In this document: positions 1-11,074 of the stretch, piece by piece
How positions within the stretch are numbered: position 1 is the stretch's first letter
Layout: the number at the start of each line of letters is the position of its first letter
Assembly: GCA_018340375.1 (NCBI GenBank)
Contig: JAFFJZ010000013.1
Span: forward strand, 7,790,501-7,854,500
From: Gonatopus flavifemur
Lineage: Eukaryota; Arthropoda; Insecta; Hymenoptera; Dryinidae
Direction of reading: 5' to 3'
DNA length: 64,000 nt
Made by a program: the position numbers and the translations under genes
The notes under the pieces: model-generated
Databases searched by the model: none
What the model saw: only the letters and a program-made list of their open reading frames with translations
Told to the model about the DNA's origin: nothing

Positions 1-358
1 CTCTGATATTAGGCTAGGCAGGCTCTTGGATTAGTTGACTCTAACGTTTTCGGGGTCGCAGATCATGATTCCGGGGTCTATATGACCCCATCACGTCAGC
101 ATCAAAGTCAAATGGAGGTCAAACATCTCGGATCCGAAGATGTAATTTTTTTCCTAATTCTGAAATTTTTATTTCTCAGATTTTCAATTTTTCATTCGGA
201 ATTCCAAATTATTCCACATAAAATTTCAATTTGAAACGTTCGACCTCCATTTGACCTTGATCCGGACGTAACGGGGTTATATAGACCCGGGAATCGTGAT
301 CTGCGACCTCAAAAACGTCGAAGTCAACTCATCCAAGAGCCTGCCTAGCCTAATATTG
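1..358. repeat. Foldback (inverted repeat) unit
   Basis: The first ~130 bases (TATTAGGCTAGGCAGGCTCT, then the GACCCC...TATATGACCCC stretch and AAATGGAGGTCAAAC) return as reverse complement at about 235-358. The arms differ by scattered substitutions and enclose an AT-rich loop of about 100 bp. No coding potential is seen. The left edge may continue beyond the window. Confidence 0.85.
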
Positions 359-830
359 GAGAAAAGATTCAAAGGAAGGATTTGACCTCCATATGACCTC
401 TATATGACCTGCAGATATAATTGATTCGAATGTAGAAGGGTATCTGGATGTACAATTCCCCGCTGGTTCGGAATCCGGAGGCAAAAAATTATATCTTTTG
501 ATTTGAGATGTTTGACCTTCATTTGGCCTTGATTCTGACGTGATGGGGTCATATAGACCCCGAAATCGTGACCTTCAACCCACAAAACGTAAAAGACAAC
601 TAATCCAAGAACCTGCCTAGCCTAATATAAGAGTAAAGATTCGAAAGAAGCATTTGACCTACATATGATCTCTATAAGACCTGCAGATATCAGATTTGAA
701 TGTAAAAGCATATTTTCATGTAAAATTTCCCCCTCGTTCAGAATCCGGTGTCAAAAAAATTATATCCCTTGATTTGAGATGTTTGTTCTTCATTTGACCT
801 TGATCCTGACGTGATGGAATTTATTATAAT
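235..830. repeat. Tandem repeat, ~271-bp unit
   Basis: The phrase TTTGACCTTGATCC/TTCTGACGTGATGG recurs at about 238, 508 and 780, a period near 271 bp. Units also share GACCTGCAGATAT and the CCTGCCTAGCCTAATAT segment. The right arm of the upstream foldback is the first unit, so the array switches orientation at its left edge. No gene. Confidence 0.8.
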
Positions 831-1393
831 GGAACAAAAGAAACCTGATAAACTTCACAATATTTGATAATACATTCTCTGGACAGTCAGTTCTTCGGTA
901 GCAATAATCCCATAATAAATTCATCGACAAATTTCTCTTTGTGTAACGGTTCTGGTCAATCAGTTTCATAAAAGTAACAGTTGGTTATAATTTGACTTCA
1001 CAAAGTCAATAATACATTTCAGCTCTATCGTGCATTTTTATTACATGAATACTAGCCGAGATTCCAATTATTCCTCCAAATTTTGCTGAGACAGTGAATT
1101 CAAATTGATTTTACACAACTATATTGTGAAACCTATATTGCGAAAAACAACTTGAAAATCGGGGTTGACCTGCAAATTTAGTAGTAGAAAAGTTACACGA
1201 CGCACATGCAGCATTGTGAAATCTCGAAGGGAGAATTAATTTCTGTTGTGGAGTAAGGATCAAGTATTCCGTATATCATTGTATGCTTCCATTTTTTAGT
1301 CAAAATTATTTACAAAATTCCAGTAAGTAATTGTCTCAAAATGAAACCTTAGTATATTGTTTGATATACCGACTGCTATTTTCGAAACAAAAA
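831..1393. other. No gene seen; AT-rich 5' flank of piggyBac relic
   Basis: AT-rich sequence between the tandem array and the transposase relic. It probably contains the 5' part of the piggyBac element, but I could not place a terminal repeat or a TTAA target site with confidence. Confidence 0.5.
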
Positions 1394-2956
1394 ATGGAAG
1401 AATCAGATGAGGAATTTGATAACGTTATACCTTTACCATCAGACAACGAGTCAAATGATTTTTTGATGAAATTTGATCAAAGGATGGAATTTGGAGCAGG
1501 AGAAGTATGGGAAATGCTGATTCACCGTTTACTGAACATGTTGGTCCTAAAAATCTCCTACAAAGTCTTGGAACATCTGGCAATTTCTTTCTATGTTTAT
1601 TTTCTCAACAAAATATCGCGCAAATTGTGGATCAAACTAATCTGTACATACGTCAAAAGTTCCTGCAAGTGAAAATGTCACAAGTGAGGAGATACGACGG
1701 TTTTCAGGAATAAATATGCTTATGGGTATCAAAAGATTCCCATCGTACCGTGATTATTGGTCAAACAACTCACAACTTTGTGATCAATAGATCAGTTCTG
1801 TCATGCCGGTGAAAAGATTCGCTTTCTTGTTGTCCAAAATTAATTTGAATGATAACAGCAAGGAACCTGAAAAAGGCCAACCAAATTACGATGAAATTTA
1901 CAGAATTCAACCGTATCTTGATAACCTCCTGGAATCTTTTGCTCATTATTACGATACAACTCAATTCCAAGCAATAGATGAGAGCATGGTGAAATTTTTG
2001 GGAAAAAGTAGTATGAAACAATATATGCCAATGAAACCGATAGAAAGGGGTTACAAATTTGGGGTTCAAGCTGATCAGAACATATATGTGTGCCAGTTTC
2101 GAATGTACACGGGAAAAGTTGGACAGAGACCTGAAAAATCAGCTGTACTTTGATAATTATTTTTCAAGCGTGAACTTGATGAGTTCCTTACTCAGTGATA
2201 AAATTTTCGCATGTGCAACTGTAAGGAGAGATAGATCAGGTCTACCTAAAATTCAAATAGAAGATAAAGATCTAAAAGCTGGTGACAGCGAATACCGTAC
2301 AAGTAATCAAGGCGTACGATGGGTAAAGTGGATGCACAAAAAACCCGTTCAATTCTTGTCCAATTCTCATGATCCTTCAGTTTTATTGAGTGTTAATCGT
2401 CGACAGAAGGATGGATCTGTTTCCACAGTCACTTGTCCAGGAATGGTAAAAGACTACATACAATAAGCACATGGGATGCGTCGATAAAGCTGATATGATG
2501 AAATCCTTCTACGAGCTTCGCAGAAAAAGCAAAAAGTGATGGCATAGCATTTTTTGGCATTTCATGGATGTATCTGTCGTGAACTCTTTTATCGTGTACC
2601 GTTTACATTTGCCAAATAGCAATTCATCACTCAAAGAATATCGATTGATGGTTATTGATGATTTGATACAAGTGCCTAAGCGTTCAAAGCGGGGAAGACC
2701 AACTTCATCCGTTCCTGCGAATAAAATATTCGCGAAATGCAGAAAGTTGATCAAACCTACAGAAACTCAGAGAACATCACAATCGTCTCATTTTCCCTCT
2801 GCTTATACTCAAGGATTTCAAAGGTGTGCAAACTGCAGTACAAGAAACCATGAACAAAGAACACGATTCCATTGCACAACTTGTAACGTACCATTGTGTA
2901 TTGCAGCTTCAGACAATTGTTTCGAAATCTTTCATAAGAAGCCAAAAAGCACATGA
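1394..2956 (+). pseudogene. piggyBac-family transposase, frameshifted
   Basis: A relic of a DDE transposase that would excise and insert a DNA transposon at TTAA sites. The N-terminus is acidic (MEESDEEFDNVIPLPSDNES), as in piggyBac proteins. Conserved blocks follow in order but in different frames: ETN-type segment (IVDQTNLYIRQ), GIKRFPSYRDYWS, the first catalytic aspartate in AIDESMVKFLGKSS with KQYMPMKPIERGYKFG, the second in LYFDNYFSSV, and MGCVDKADMM. The C-terminus has a cysteine-rich domain (CANC...CTTC...C...C) typical of the family. At least three frame changes and stops (near 1507, 1730-1800, 2130 and 2466) break it. Total length fits a ~520-residue transposase. No function is expected now. 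The family call rests on motif order and is firm; the exact subfamily is not known. Confidence 0.9.
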
Positions 2957-3429
2957 CTCTTGGAACTTCATGAGAAACTGTACCTGATAAAGGCAAAAAT
3001 AATAGAGAACATATTATGCGCATAAGAGAGAGCAAAAGATATAATGAGAGAAAACACGGGAAGACATATGCCAAAAACCAAAGGTATACTCAATTGAAAA
3101 AACAAAACAAATACGAAAAAGTACAAAAAATACAAGAAATAAAAAAATACAAAAAATACCAACAAAATACAAACAAAACTAAAAGTGGAACCAATATCTC
3201 CTCACGTCCTCGTCGTTAGTTCTGGGTAATGCAAAGAGGGAGTATTTGTTAAATTTCAATTAGAACATGGCGGTGCATCGGGTTATTTTTGAATTTTCAT
3301 TTTCCAACCACATTCGCCATATTGGGTCCGACACGTGGGATTTATGAATTCTAATCTCTTGTTTGTTATCAGTGATTCCACAAACAAACAAGAATGGAGG
3401 AATCTGTTCAAGTTTTCCCCAATCCTAGT
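2957..3429. other. No gene; A-rich tract
   Basis: Contains an A-rich low-complexity stretch (about 3090-3190, AAAATACAAAAAATACC-like), then unremarkable sequence. The open frames here are compositional. It may include the 3' end of the piggyBac element. Confidence 0.5.
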
Positions 3430-4060
3430 GGGAATGAGTCATAAGTACCCAATATATGATTCCGATGGAACATATATGACCTATATATAATCCACATATG
3501 GAAATTTTTCTGTATACATAATGTATCACTCATACATCGCTCACATACGGTTGATATGTAGCTCCTATGTGGGGCATGAATGGGTCATATATACGTCATA
3601 TATGCGCCATATGTATATAGTTCATATATGCTCCATATGTAATCGACATATGGAAATTTTGTAATATCCACCATATATCACCATATAGATAGCATATATG
3701 TGGGTAATTTATGCGTCATATATGCGTTATATCTCACTCATATCTATATGGACTATATTTCCTTCACATATAAGTCATACATGGAGAATTTCCAGTATCC
3801 ACCATATTTCACTCATACGTGGCTCATATATGGAGCATATATGGGAGTCGTATATGCGTTGTATATGACCCATATGTGTATAGAACATAGATGCTCGACA
3901 TATGATCCATATATAGAAACTTTTCAGTACTTACCATATATCGGTCATACATAGATCATATATGAGGCATATACGAGTCATATATGCACCATATATGGGT
4001 TATATATGTGTCATACATGCGTCATATATGAATCCTATATGTGTCGTATATGATTCTCAC
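3430..4060. repeat. ATATATG-rich degenerate repeat element
   Basis: Dense array of CATATATG, TCATATATG and GCCATATATG words, often palindromic, with irregular spacing of 10-30 bp. Related tracts recur at 34079-34215 and 39450-39695, so it is a dispersed family and not a simple microsatellite. No coding content; the reading frame across it is compositional. Confidence 0.75.
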
Positions 4061-4223
4061 AAAATTGATGCGTGGTGCATGTATTATTCATTCTCACTGA
4101 AGAAATTTTAATTTCTTCGTTCAAAAAATACCATACCGCTTCGACCATTTAGAATTTTGTAGTTCTGATTCTGGATTCGTAATCAGCGACCTTGAAAACA
4201 TGAAGAAATCATAAGATCCATCC
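4061..4223. other. Unassigned sequence
   Basis: Short unannotated stretch between the ATATATG repeat and the integrase-like fragment. Nothing recognised. Confidence 0.4.
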
Positions 4224-4391
4224 AAGGATATTGCGAGAAAAAATGTGCCCGTTGAAGGGTTAAAAGAACCAAGAATAAGCAAATTCGATAAACATTACAT
4301 TGGTCCCTTCAAAATATTAGAAATCTCTGAAAATAATAATGCTCCAATTCAAACAGATCAGAACTCTTATATCACCGAAGACAGGGTATAA
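4224..4391 (+). pseudogene. Possible retrotransposon integrase C-terminal fragment
   Basis: A short open stretch ending in TAA reads ...PRISKFDKHYIGPFKILEIS..., which resembles the tail of Ty3/gypsy-type integrases, where K-F/L-x-x-x-Y-x-G-P-F-x-I/V precedes a beta-rich chromatin-binding tail. Only about 55 residues are present and no protease, RT or catalytic integrase core is adjacent. The stop lies inside the start of a separate repeat (GACAGGGTAT), so the fragment was cut by a later insertion. It could be a chance match. Confidence 0.4.
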
Positions 4392-4650
4392 CTTATACAC
4401 GTAAGAATCATACACATATTAATTGTACACGAAAAATAAAACCCAAAAGTATCTACACTAATAATTCTTGTCTAACGCATAGTATTTCATGCAATGATTA
4501 TTTGTGCACGTCCAATTGATTGATGTAGAAATTGTGCACAAAATATTTCACAAGCTTCAAAAATGTGATCAACAAAAATTGTACACATATTGTTTGTGCA
4601 CGCTTCCAAAATGGAATTAATTAGTGTATAATTATTGTACTCTTAATCTA
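4380..4650. repeat. Partial copy of the GACAGGGTATGAT element
   Basis: Shares about 260 bp with the left part of the complete element at 4773-5379 (same order: ATCATACACATATTAATTGT, AAAACCCAAAAGTAT, TTTCATGCAATGATTA). The matching right terminus is absent, so this is a truncated copy. Confidence 0.8.
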
Positions 4651-4734
4651 ATTCATATTGAAGTTTTATTCATTTATTGTACACATTTATTGTGCACATT
4701 TATTGTACCCATAAGAAATGGAAAGAGATTTTGT

Positions 4735-5900
4735 TAATTAAACTTATACCACGTTCCAGTGATGATTCGATAGACAGGGTATGATCTATCGTGTATATGA
4801 TCTATACACGTAAGAATCATACACATATTAATTGTACGCGGAAAATAAAACCCAAAAGTATTTAAACCAATAATTTTTTCTAACACATAATATTTCATGC
4901 AATGATTATTTGTGCACGTTTAATTGATTGATGTAGAAATTGTGCACAAAATATTTTTCATGCTTGAAAACAGAAGTGATTCACAAAAATCGTACACATG
5001 TTTTTATGCACGGACAAAAAATATAATTGATTAGTGTATAATGTTTGTACACCTAATGAAATTCATATGAGAAATTTTTTTTTGTTTTATTGAATAATGA
5101 CTATGAATTAGATTGGGAGTACAATGATCATATACTGATTAATTTCATTTTCTGATCGTGCATAAACAATATGTGTACAATTTCTGTTGATTACATTTTT
5201 GGAGCTTGTAAAATATTTCGTGTACAATTTCTATCTCAATCAATTGAACTTGCACAAATAATCATTGCACAAAATATTATGTCTTAGACAGAAATTATTA
5301 GTGTGAATACTTTTGGGTTTTATTTTCCGTGTACAATCAATACGTGTATGATTCTCACGTGCATCAATCATACCCTGTCATTCGATAGTGGTCCCATATG
5401 AGTTGCATCCCAATCGGTTAAGAACTGTGAAAATTTTTGTTTTCGCGATTTGATAATATTCTGAAAGCATGCCTTCCCTATGTCAGTATCATCCGAATGC
5501 CATGGTACTCTGAGCATATTCAATTGACGGGGTGTTGGTTATACGATATAAATCTCTGGCAAATCGGAATTGAGAGAAGGAAAAGACGAGCACTAAGTTT
5601 CGAAACGAAATTTCGTTAATACCGCTATCATGCGGATATCTTTCATTCCTATCAGCCGACCATTATTGAATATTCACCACAGTTTCATGCAGTCTCAATG
5701 GTGGTCCCATATAAGTTTCAACCTACCCTTACAACACAACGGGAGGAGGAAAGGAAACAGAATGGTGATTTTGCGATCGGCCATCTTTTGGCTTCCTGTT
5801 ATCCGATTACGATGAAATTTATACCACGGTTCAGTTATGGTTCCATAGTGGCCCCATATCAGTTTCATCCCAATCGGTACAAAAATGTGGAATAAGAGTT
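4735..5900. repeat. Dispersed repeat with TATACCAC...CATCCCAATCGG core
   Basis: A core reading TTATACCACGGTTCAGT, then GGTTCCATAGTGG, CCCATATGAGTTTCATCCC and AATCGGT occurs at 4741-4772 + 5388-5425 (split by the element above), around 5680-5750 (diverged) and at 5818-5880. Between them lies GATCGGCCATCTTTTGGC-type sequence. No gene is supported; the short open frames across it are not conserved. Confidence 0.65.
4773..5379. mobile_element. Non-autonomous TIR element, 8-bp TSD
   Basis: Inverted termini GACAGGGTATGAT / ATCATACCCTGTC bound a 607-bp element with arms of about 280 bp that largely fold back on each other. It is flanked by the direct repeat ATTCGATA (4765-4772 and 5380-5387); the next base G also matches. 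The flanks join to a sequence very like the intact repeat at about 5819-5880, which acts as an empty-site comparison. An 8-bp duplication fits hAT- or P-type transposases. No coding capacity. Confidence 0.88.
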
Positions 5901-6734
5901 TTTAGCGATCTGCAGTGTTTGAAAATATTTTTCCCCAACACAGACGAGGAAGCCAAGTCCCAATGGGCAGTTTTTTGTTCGCAATATAATTGAGAAATTT
6001 CCTCAATTTATATTTGAACCACAAACAGTTGATCATGTAGCAAAAAAATTATCATGGTTTCAAAAGAAAAAGCACTCTCATCATTGTTATGATAGTTGTA
6101 AGGAATATGAAATTTGTTGACATTTGTTTTGAGAGGTATATCTTGAAGAAGAATGCAGATTCCAAGGTGTTGACAATCAGTGAACGATGTATGATGGAGA
6201 TGAAACAATACTGTTGACGACCCAGTAAGAGAAAAAGACGTCGAAAAGATGTGTTTTAAGATGAACTAATAGATATCCTTTAGAGCTCTTCTAAATATCT
6301 AAGAAATGTCTTTCGTCTAGAAGATACCTCAAAGATGCCTAGGAGACATCTCTCAGAAGATGATCTTGAAAGAGATCTTTTCGACTCAAAATGTTTATTG
6401 AGGATTGTTTGATCGCAATTTTTTTATCATTTTGATACTCAATAATCAAAATTACAAGTGCAAGGATGTATTTGACGTATCATTCTTCTTTTCTTCAAGT
6501 TAGAAAGGATCTTTCAGAGGACATGTTAATACCATTAACAGGTGATGAATTCAAGTGACCAATATCATGAAATTTTGATTCGTTTCAAATTTGAGGAAGA
6601 AATACAGTTGATACATTGCTCAATTGTATCAACTATACTTCCTTGGTTGAATTAATCAAATTTGTGATGGCTTTCACTGAGAACATTTGGTTGAGACGTT
6701 TTAGTCACGATAACCATGAGAATTTCTCTCAGTG
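5901..6734. other. No gene seen
   Basis: Mostly unassigned. Around 6225-6395 there is AGATCTT/AAGATCT-rich sequence with imperfect internal symmetry (GTCGAAAAGAT near the left, ATCTTTTCGAC near the right), suggesting a decayed inverted-repeat element of about 170 bp. No open frame looks like a protein family. Confidence 0.45.
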
Positions 6735-7290
6735 TATCAGTATAGCTATTGTGCAGTAGATATTTATATGCAAAACACTATCATGATACTTCACAGCGCC
6801 TCTGGAGCCTACTGCGATTAAACAAAATATACAAACACTTTTTTCCGATTATTGGATGCATATTCAATTGGCGTGAACGGGAACAATTGTATTATGCTAT
6901 CAGTATAGTTACCATTCAGTACATATTTCAATGGGAAAAAGTGTCACAATGCCTCTGAATCTTGCTGCGATTAGGATGAAATAGCACCCCCGAGTTTCGC
7001 GTTATGTTGGGTTTTTTCACCTAGGCCCGAGAACTTGAAATGATCAATTCATTACTTCTCCAACACACATGATAAACCGTTTTTCAATTAATAGATAGGT
7101 GACCACGCCGCTGAAGCTTGATACTATTTTGGAAATGAACAAACAATTTCTGCCAATTATTTGATTCATGTCTGAGTCGCGTGAACTTGAACAATCATAT
7201 AACACCATCAGTATCGTTATCGTTCAGTAGATATTGATATGAGGAAGAATGTATCACAACGCCTCTGAGGCCTAATGCGATGTTTCAGAT
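6735..7290. repeat. Diverged satellite, ~155-bp period
   Basis: The phrase ATCAGTATAG-TTA-C-TTCAGTA-ATAT followed by CACAACGCCTCTGAGGCCTA-TGCGAT recurs at about 6737, 6899 and 7207. The 308-bp gap holds one poorer copy, giving a period near 155 bp and about 3.5 units. Intervening GCGTGAAC-TGAACAAT is also shared. Non-coding. Confidence 0.75.
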
Positions 7291-7424
7291 GTCTAGAACT
7301 CCTCTTCAGTACGGAAGATATCTGAAAAATCTCTGGAAGTGTTGCGCAAGGCATCCTGGACTCATCTGAATCACATCGTGAGGTACGGAATGTTTATGGG
7401 ATCCTATCGAATCTAATGTGGTAT
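7291..7424. other. Unassigned spacer
   Basis: Short stretch between two satellite-like arrays; nothing recognised. Confidence 0.4.
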
Positions 7425-8632
7425 ATAACGATCTGTATGATCGTGATTGACGGTTTTCCGAAATCGGAAGATCACGTGCAAAGTCATCCACACAACTAAT
7501 CAATGTAATCCACGGACGTCAGAGTTAAGAACTTCGAGTGCAAAGTCATGCACGTCGGGAATCAGACCGGAAAGTCTGCGATATATTGAATTTGGTGGAG
7601 TCTTCAAACCCAGACAGCACAGAAAATTCTCTGGATGTTCTATAAACATGATCTTGGTTCCGCGTGTGTTGGTGCCCAAGGCACATAATTTCCAAATGTT
7701 TAGAGTACCTTCGCTTTTGATGCACATGAATACGTACCGAGCACGTTCTTTTCATATACTACGGGACGTTCTTTCTGCGTTTTCTAAACGTGCTTCCATG
7801 AAAACTAACCTTTTAAAAACATATGTGCAACGCCGCGGAACGTTGTGAAAACCTTTCCTTGACTACGTCCCAAGAACATTGCAAGAAGACATGAATAGAA
7901 CTAAACGGGACATTCGCATGTTCCTGCGACATACATGCGACGTTTTTAGAACATCATGAGACGTTATTTGCATGTTCTCTGTGTAACCAAGCACGTTTTC
8001 GGAACGTCCAGAAAACCTCCAGGTGCTGTATGGGAACCACTTTGGATACAATTATTATATCTACTATTCAATAATTCATGTCGGGATCACAAGTAATTCA
8101 GAAAGAATATCACTAGTATATGACGATCTGTTTGATCGTTATTGACACTCTTACAGAATTGGAAGACCGCGTGCAAAGTCATGCACACAACTAACCAATG
8201 TGATCCACGAACGTCGAGGTTAGAAACTTCGAGTGCAAAGTTATGCACGTCGGGAATTAAACCGAAAAGTCTGCGATGATTTGAATTTGGTGAAGTCTTC
8301 AAACCATTTTGGATCCAATTATTACATCTATTATTCAAGTATTCATGTCGGGGCCACAAGTAATTCAGAACGAATATCACTGGTATAAATTGACACTCTT
8401 CCAAAATCGATAGATCGCGTGCAAAGTCATGCCCACACCTAACCAATGTAATCCATGAACGTCGGAGTTAGAAACTTCGAGTGCAAAGTCATGCACGCCG
8501 GGAATCACACCGGAAAGTCTGCGATATTTTGAATTTGGTGAAGTCTTCAAACCATTTTGGATACAATTATTATATCTACTATTCAATCATTCATGTCAGG
8601 GTCACAAGTAATTCAGAAAGAATATCATTGGT
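7425..8632. repeat. Tandem repeat, ~250-280-bp unit, 3 copies
   Basis: Three copies share GCGTGCAAAGTCATGC, AACTTCGAGTGCAAAGT, GGAAAGTCTGCGAT, ATTTGGTGAAGTCTTCAAAC and CACAAGTAATTCAGAA. The first copy starts near 7425 and is interrupted by a MITE (7609-8034) before finishing near 8103. The second runs to about 8385. The third, shorter by a small 5' deletion, ends near 8632. Open frames reported across these units on both strands are repeat-derived and not genes. Confidence 0.88.
7609..8034. mobile_element. MITE, CCCAGACAGCAC family
   Basis: Termini CCCAGACAGCAC and (reverse) CCCATACAGCAC continue as diverged TIRs (both reach TCTGGA-GTTC). It sits inside a satellite unit whose intact sister copies read straight through CTTCAAACCATTTTGG, so the insertion point is exact. 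The target duplication is only 1-2 bp or unclear. The family recurs at 29836/53201, 40998-41134, 53616-53722 and 53867-53962. Confidence 0.88.
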
Positions 8633-9216
8633 TGAGTATTACCAGAGTCAGTAGCATAATCAATGAATTCTGCATAGACATGAATGTGACTTTTTTGAAC
8701 GTGCACGGGGAGAAATAACAAGACCCCAATGAAGATTTCGTATTTCTCGATGTGTTTCACATAAGTTCAAGATGTCTCGCATAACACTTTGGGATATCTT
8801 TCAGATGTCGCACATTCCTCTAGGGTTCAAGAGATACGTAAAAGATCTCCAGAAGAGGTCTTCCGAAACGTTCCCCATGATATCACGTAAAACGTAAACA
8901 CGTCATATCACGATGTGTATGATCGTAATCCAAACTTCATGCTTTTGAGGACTTTCTTCAAGAAAATAGATGTTTCACAATTTTGGTCCCTGCACTTTCC
9001 GCTCCTTATACTCTCTCAAAAGGGAACGGTGAAAAACCACTATGCATCAGTGACATTCCACTGCCTTGCACTGAAAATTCACCGTCCTGAACAGCAAGTG
9101 GGGTACCACTGGAAAATCAGTGAACGTTTTCTGGATCAAGCAAAAATTTCCCTGGGTCTATTTCAGAGAGTAATACCGTTGTCAAAGAATTCGTCGGGGC
9201 ACGTAAAAAAACCCAA
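8633..9216. other. No gene seen
   Basis: Unassigned. A plus-strand open frame of 163 codons (8915-9406) covers part of it but has no recognisable motif and no family-like composition; I treat it as chance. Confidence 0.4.
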
Positions 9217-9450
9217 TCAACGTGTGTACAAACGTGCATATTTTTGTGTATCTGGAGAACCTACTCCATCATTTATTTCGATATTTAGAATGGAACACCC
9301 GATTGTGGCTTTCTCAGAAACTTGTTCAGCGTCTCCTACTAACTCTTCGTTTCCACCGTCATTTTCACTTGATTCGTTTCCCTCGCGGGCTGCTAACGCG
9401 CTATGAATGCAAATTAAAAAGAGTGATCGATTATTTTTGCGGATATGCAT
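9217..9450 (-). other. Unrecognised open frame, acidic
   Basis: Minus-strand open frame of 77 codons. Its middle is rich in E, G, S and N (EGNESSENDGGNEELVGDAE), more protein-like than neighbouring frames. It lies on the same strand as the open segments at 9738-9944 and 10369-11074, so it may be a decayed exon or the tail of the same former gene. No family is recognised and no start or splice site decides its limits. Confidence 0.25.
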
Positions 9451-9737
9451 TCATCAATATTTTCAAGTAACTTGCTGTTTTTGAGTCAGTAAAATGCAAA
9501 ATTGCCAGTCAGTAACACGCATATTATTCATCAAAGTTTCTCATACATATCATAGACAACTGAACTCTTGCAAACCGTGACTGCCTCAGATTAGCTTTGT
9601 TCATCAGAAGGAAATATTATTTTTTGAAATATACGTCAAGTGTGACATGATTTTACTAGCTTGATAACTTGAGAGGGAATAACTTCTACATAATCCGAGG
9701 GAAACGTGTTGCGATCTTTCACACAGTCTTGTTGCAT

Positions 9738-9944
9738 TTATAAAAAAATGTACAAAGAGAACGCGCTGATGTCAATGTAGGATTCCAATGTGCAAAATTT
9801 ATTCACTCCTAATCTCTCTACCACATACCGTTGAGTTCTTGGAATAATTTCGGCATCTGAACGTGGCAAATCAGCAACTTGCAGACCGGTTGGTCGTTCC
9901 GCGCCAACGCGATATCTATCTGCCTCTATCAAAATTATCACCAC
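9738..9944 (-). other. Unrecognised open frame
   Basis: Minus-strand open frame of 68 codons containing a plausible protein-like stretch (EADRYRVGAERPTGLQVADL then IIPRTQRYVVERLGV). No family recognised. Listed because it shares strand and neighbourhood with the longer open region at 10369-11074. It may be chance. Confidence 0.25.
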
Positions 9945-10368
9945 CCTTGCCTATTATTCCACTCATGCTTCCTGTTCAACGAGTCTCCTTGAAACGTTGC
10001 TACAGAGATTTTCCACCTTGTGATATTACTGAAGCCACCAGCAATGTATAACAGAAGGCACGCGCTTGGTGAAAAGGTGTTAATAAATTAAAACTTCAAT
10101 ACTCTGGCTCAGATGAAGTATAAAACGGCACGTAACATATTTATTCGGTATCGTGTGAATTAGATACAACGTCGATTATGACACACGTGTTTGATATTAC
10201 GAAGGTACGAAAGGAACTGTCTTCCCTCTTACAAACGATGTGAGAAGGGTCTAATCACCACTTTCTAAAGATTCGTATGTACAAAATTACATGCGATAAT
10301 GAGGCGTGTCGGTAATGCCGAATTCATAATTTAATATAATCCAAGCGATGCCCTCAAGTAGGCGCATC
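9945..10368. other. No gene seen between the unknown open frames
   Basis: About 420 bp with no open frame I would defend. If the three minus-strand frames belong to one former gene, this would be intron or decayed coding sequence. Confidence 0.4.
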
Positions 10369-11074
10369 TTACGTGTATGAATAATCACCTAACACTAGAC
10401 GCGCGTTCATATCACATGTGAAAGCTTCTTCTCCAACACTTCCTATCAATGGAGATATCATACAGCTGTTAATAACAGTCAAAGTGTCAATTGGAAGAAT
10501 ACAAGAATGCATAAGAAAGCGTGATGAGATACCCAACATATTCCATCCATTGAGCCGGATTCTCATCTTCTTACCAGCCATGAAATTAACATTTCCTGTT
10601 GTATCATGTGTGAACTGCCCTGGAAACATTGATTGGATCCAAGCAAATGCGTAATTTGCCCATATTCGCCTGGGTCCAATTGAGTTCATGGGAAAAATGA
10701 TTCGGTCAGAGCTCAAAAACTCGTAGGGGTATTGTCCGGCATCCAAATGCCGCCAATGAAAGTAATATGCCTCTCACGCTTCACTTATCGGACATACACC
10801 CTTGCTCTCGTGGACTTTTTTCACAGGAAATTTAATGCTATACAACTTCGGTCCTGGCAGTATTCCTTGGTTTATTATGCTCCGCGACGAATTCTGTGGA
10901 ATTGATGCTAAATAGAGCGAAGAATGCCAGGAACGAAATTTTGGAGCATCAACTTCCAAGCATATATCCATTTCCGATAGGTAAACAGTAAGAGTCGTGT
11001 TTACTTTCATTGGCAGCATTTGGACGCCAGACATCATTCCTACGGGTTTTCGAGCCCTCTCCGTAGCTTCAATT
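10369..11074 (-). pseudogene. Unrecognised protein-coding relic, one in-frame stop
   Basis: Reading the minus strand from about 11074, one frame stays open for about 235 codons with a single TGA at 10774-10776. Upstream of the stop it contains ARKPVGMMSGVQMLPMKVN and SWHSSLYLASIPQNSSRSI. Downstream it contains HLDAGQYPYEFLSSDRIIFP, IWANYAFAWIQSMFPGQFTH and GKKMRIRLNGWNMLGISSRF, ending SYT. Balanced composition with many W, P and G residues and the continuous frame on both sides of one stop suggest real former coding sequence. I do not recognise the family. It carries no DDE, RT or zinc-finger motif, so it is not an obvious transposase. An origin from an endogenous virus or a host gene is possible but unproven. 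A plus-strand frame over part of it is treated as a shadow. Confidence 0.45.

Noticed and set aside
3430..4060. CRISPR-like or ordered tandem array
   Set aside because: Spacing is irregular and words are degenerate palindromes; this is a eukaryotic repeat.
8915..9406. 163-codon plus-strand frame
   Set aside because: No motif or family-like composition; overlaps a more protein-like minus-strand frame at its end.
9217..11074. Assignment to a specific virus or named host gene
   Set aside because: No motif specific enough was seen; left as unrecognised.
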